Source: Proteobacteria bacterium SPGG2
GTDB lineage: Bacteria > Pseudomonadota > Gammaproteobacteria > Acidiferrobacterales > SPGG2
Direction: 5' to 3'
DNA length: 5,486 bases
Assembly: GCA_001643475.1 (NCBI GenBank)
Contig: LXTK01000145.1
Location: forward strand, 1 to 5,486
Positions 5,112 to 5,486 of the stretch are shown piece by piece. The position numbers were made by a program, and so were the translations under genes. Every line of letters starts with the position of its first letter. Within the stretch, counting starts at the first letter, position 1. The notes beneath the pieces are model-generated. The model was given only the letters and a program-made list of their open reading frames with translations. It had not been told where the DNA came from and ran no database searches.

Positions 5112-5486
5112 TCAATGCTTTCGACCTAACAGACAACCCTGCTCTACGAATCCCACTGAATGAGGAACTTTCAAAGGCGCTTCGTCTGACCAGCGCCATC
5201 GGGCTTGTGAAAACAACCGTCGCATTTCCGACAAATCGCAGTGAAATGGCGGACCGCCCAGTCGATCCGTTTGCATAAAGAGTATGAATAGCTGGCCGTC
5301 CGAGTGAAGCCAGCGGTGCAAGCGCCGCTCGTAGTCCGGCCACTGCGACAGTACCATCGCACACAAACTGGTTTGATCATAGATCGCATCGTAGGCGCCA
5401 TCAGGTTCCCATGCGAACAGGTCAACCTGTTGAACGTCCGCGTGCAATCGTTGCTCGCCTAGACGTTGCTGCAGAGTAGCGATCGC
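5112..5486 (-). CDS. TPMT-family SAM-dependent methyltransferase, C-terminal part
   Basis: The last 124 residues are visible; the frame is open to the right edge, so the N-terminus with the SAM-binding glycine motif lies outside the window. An internal TTG at 5447 is not the start, because coding sequence continues upstream of it (ATLQQRLGEQ). Features of the thiopurine S-methyltransferase family are present in order: DLFAW (22-26), the motif YDAIYDQTSLCAM (32-44), a helix plus strand ending in LFILFMQTDR (66-75), GGPPFHCDLSEM (77-88), and VPHSVGFVEQG near the end. Bacterial members methylate small thiol, selenium or tellurium compounds or other soft nucleophiles; the substrate here cannot be told. 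The stop is two bases from the stop of the convergent propeller gene. Confidence 0.87.
   Translation of the reverse strand, partial: AIATLQQRLGEQRLHADVQQVDLFAWEPDGAYDAIYDQTSLCAMVLSQWPDYERRLHRWLHSDGQLFILFMQTDRLGGPPFHCDLSEMRRLFSQARWRWSDEAPLKVPHSVGFVEQGCLLGRKH

Noticed and set aside
1..5486. CRISPR array, tRNA or insertion sequence
   Set aside because: No regularly spaced direct repeats, no tRNA T-loop or cloverleaf pattern, and no transposase or terminal inverted repeats were seen.

Overview
The window reads as chromosomal DNA of a proteobacterium, most likely a gammaproteobacterium. The basis is family-level: a SirB1-type protein beside a soluble ParA-type ATPase, and a TPMT-family methyltransferase tail. 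Base composition is near balanced (about half G+C by eye), Shine-Dalgarno sites are ordinary, and gene spacing is tight. No rRNA, tRNA, CRISPR array or insertion sequence is visible.

Layout from left to right. (1) Positions 1-390 hold two small minus-strand genes of unknown function joined by a 4-base stop/start overlap; the second runs off the left edge. A 37-codon reading frame (394-507) may be a third member at the head of this set. (2) Positions 391-768 hold no convincing large gene, but contain an imperfect inverted repeat that overlaps a weak candidate promoter. (3) Positions 769-2365 hold a minus-strand pair: an orphan ParA-type ATPase followed by a SirB1-family transglutaminase-like/TPR protein. 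The ParA start lies inside a strong hairpin just downstream of a consensus -10 box. (4) Positions 2490-3980 (minus) hold a stand-alone TM0106-family nuclease with an Fe-S Cas4/RecB-like half and an RNase H/DEDD-like half. (5) Positions 4105-5109 (plus) hold a secreted eight-repeat PQQ-like beta-propeller, with its own good promoter in the divergent gap. (6) Positions 5112-5486 (minus) hold the C-terminal half of a TPMT-family SAM methyltransferase, whose stop codon lies two bases from the propeller's stop.

The nuclease, ParA and SirB1 genes lie in one direction with gaps of about 124 and 49 bases, so they could be partly co-transcribed. The internal promoter before ParA suggests at least two transcription units. 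I found no evidence for a complete new defence or mobile system. The most unusual signal is the hairpin that pairs both the ribosome binding site and the start codon of the ParA gene. The small-gene cluster at the left edge is the least explained coding region.
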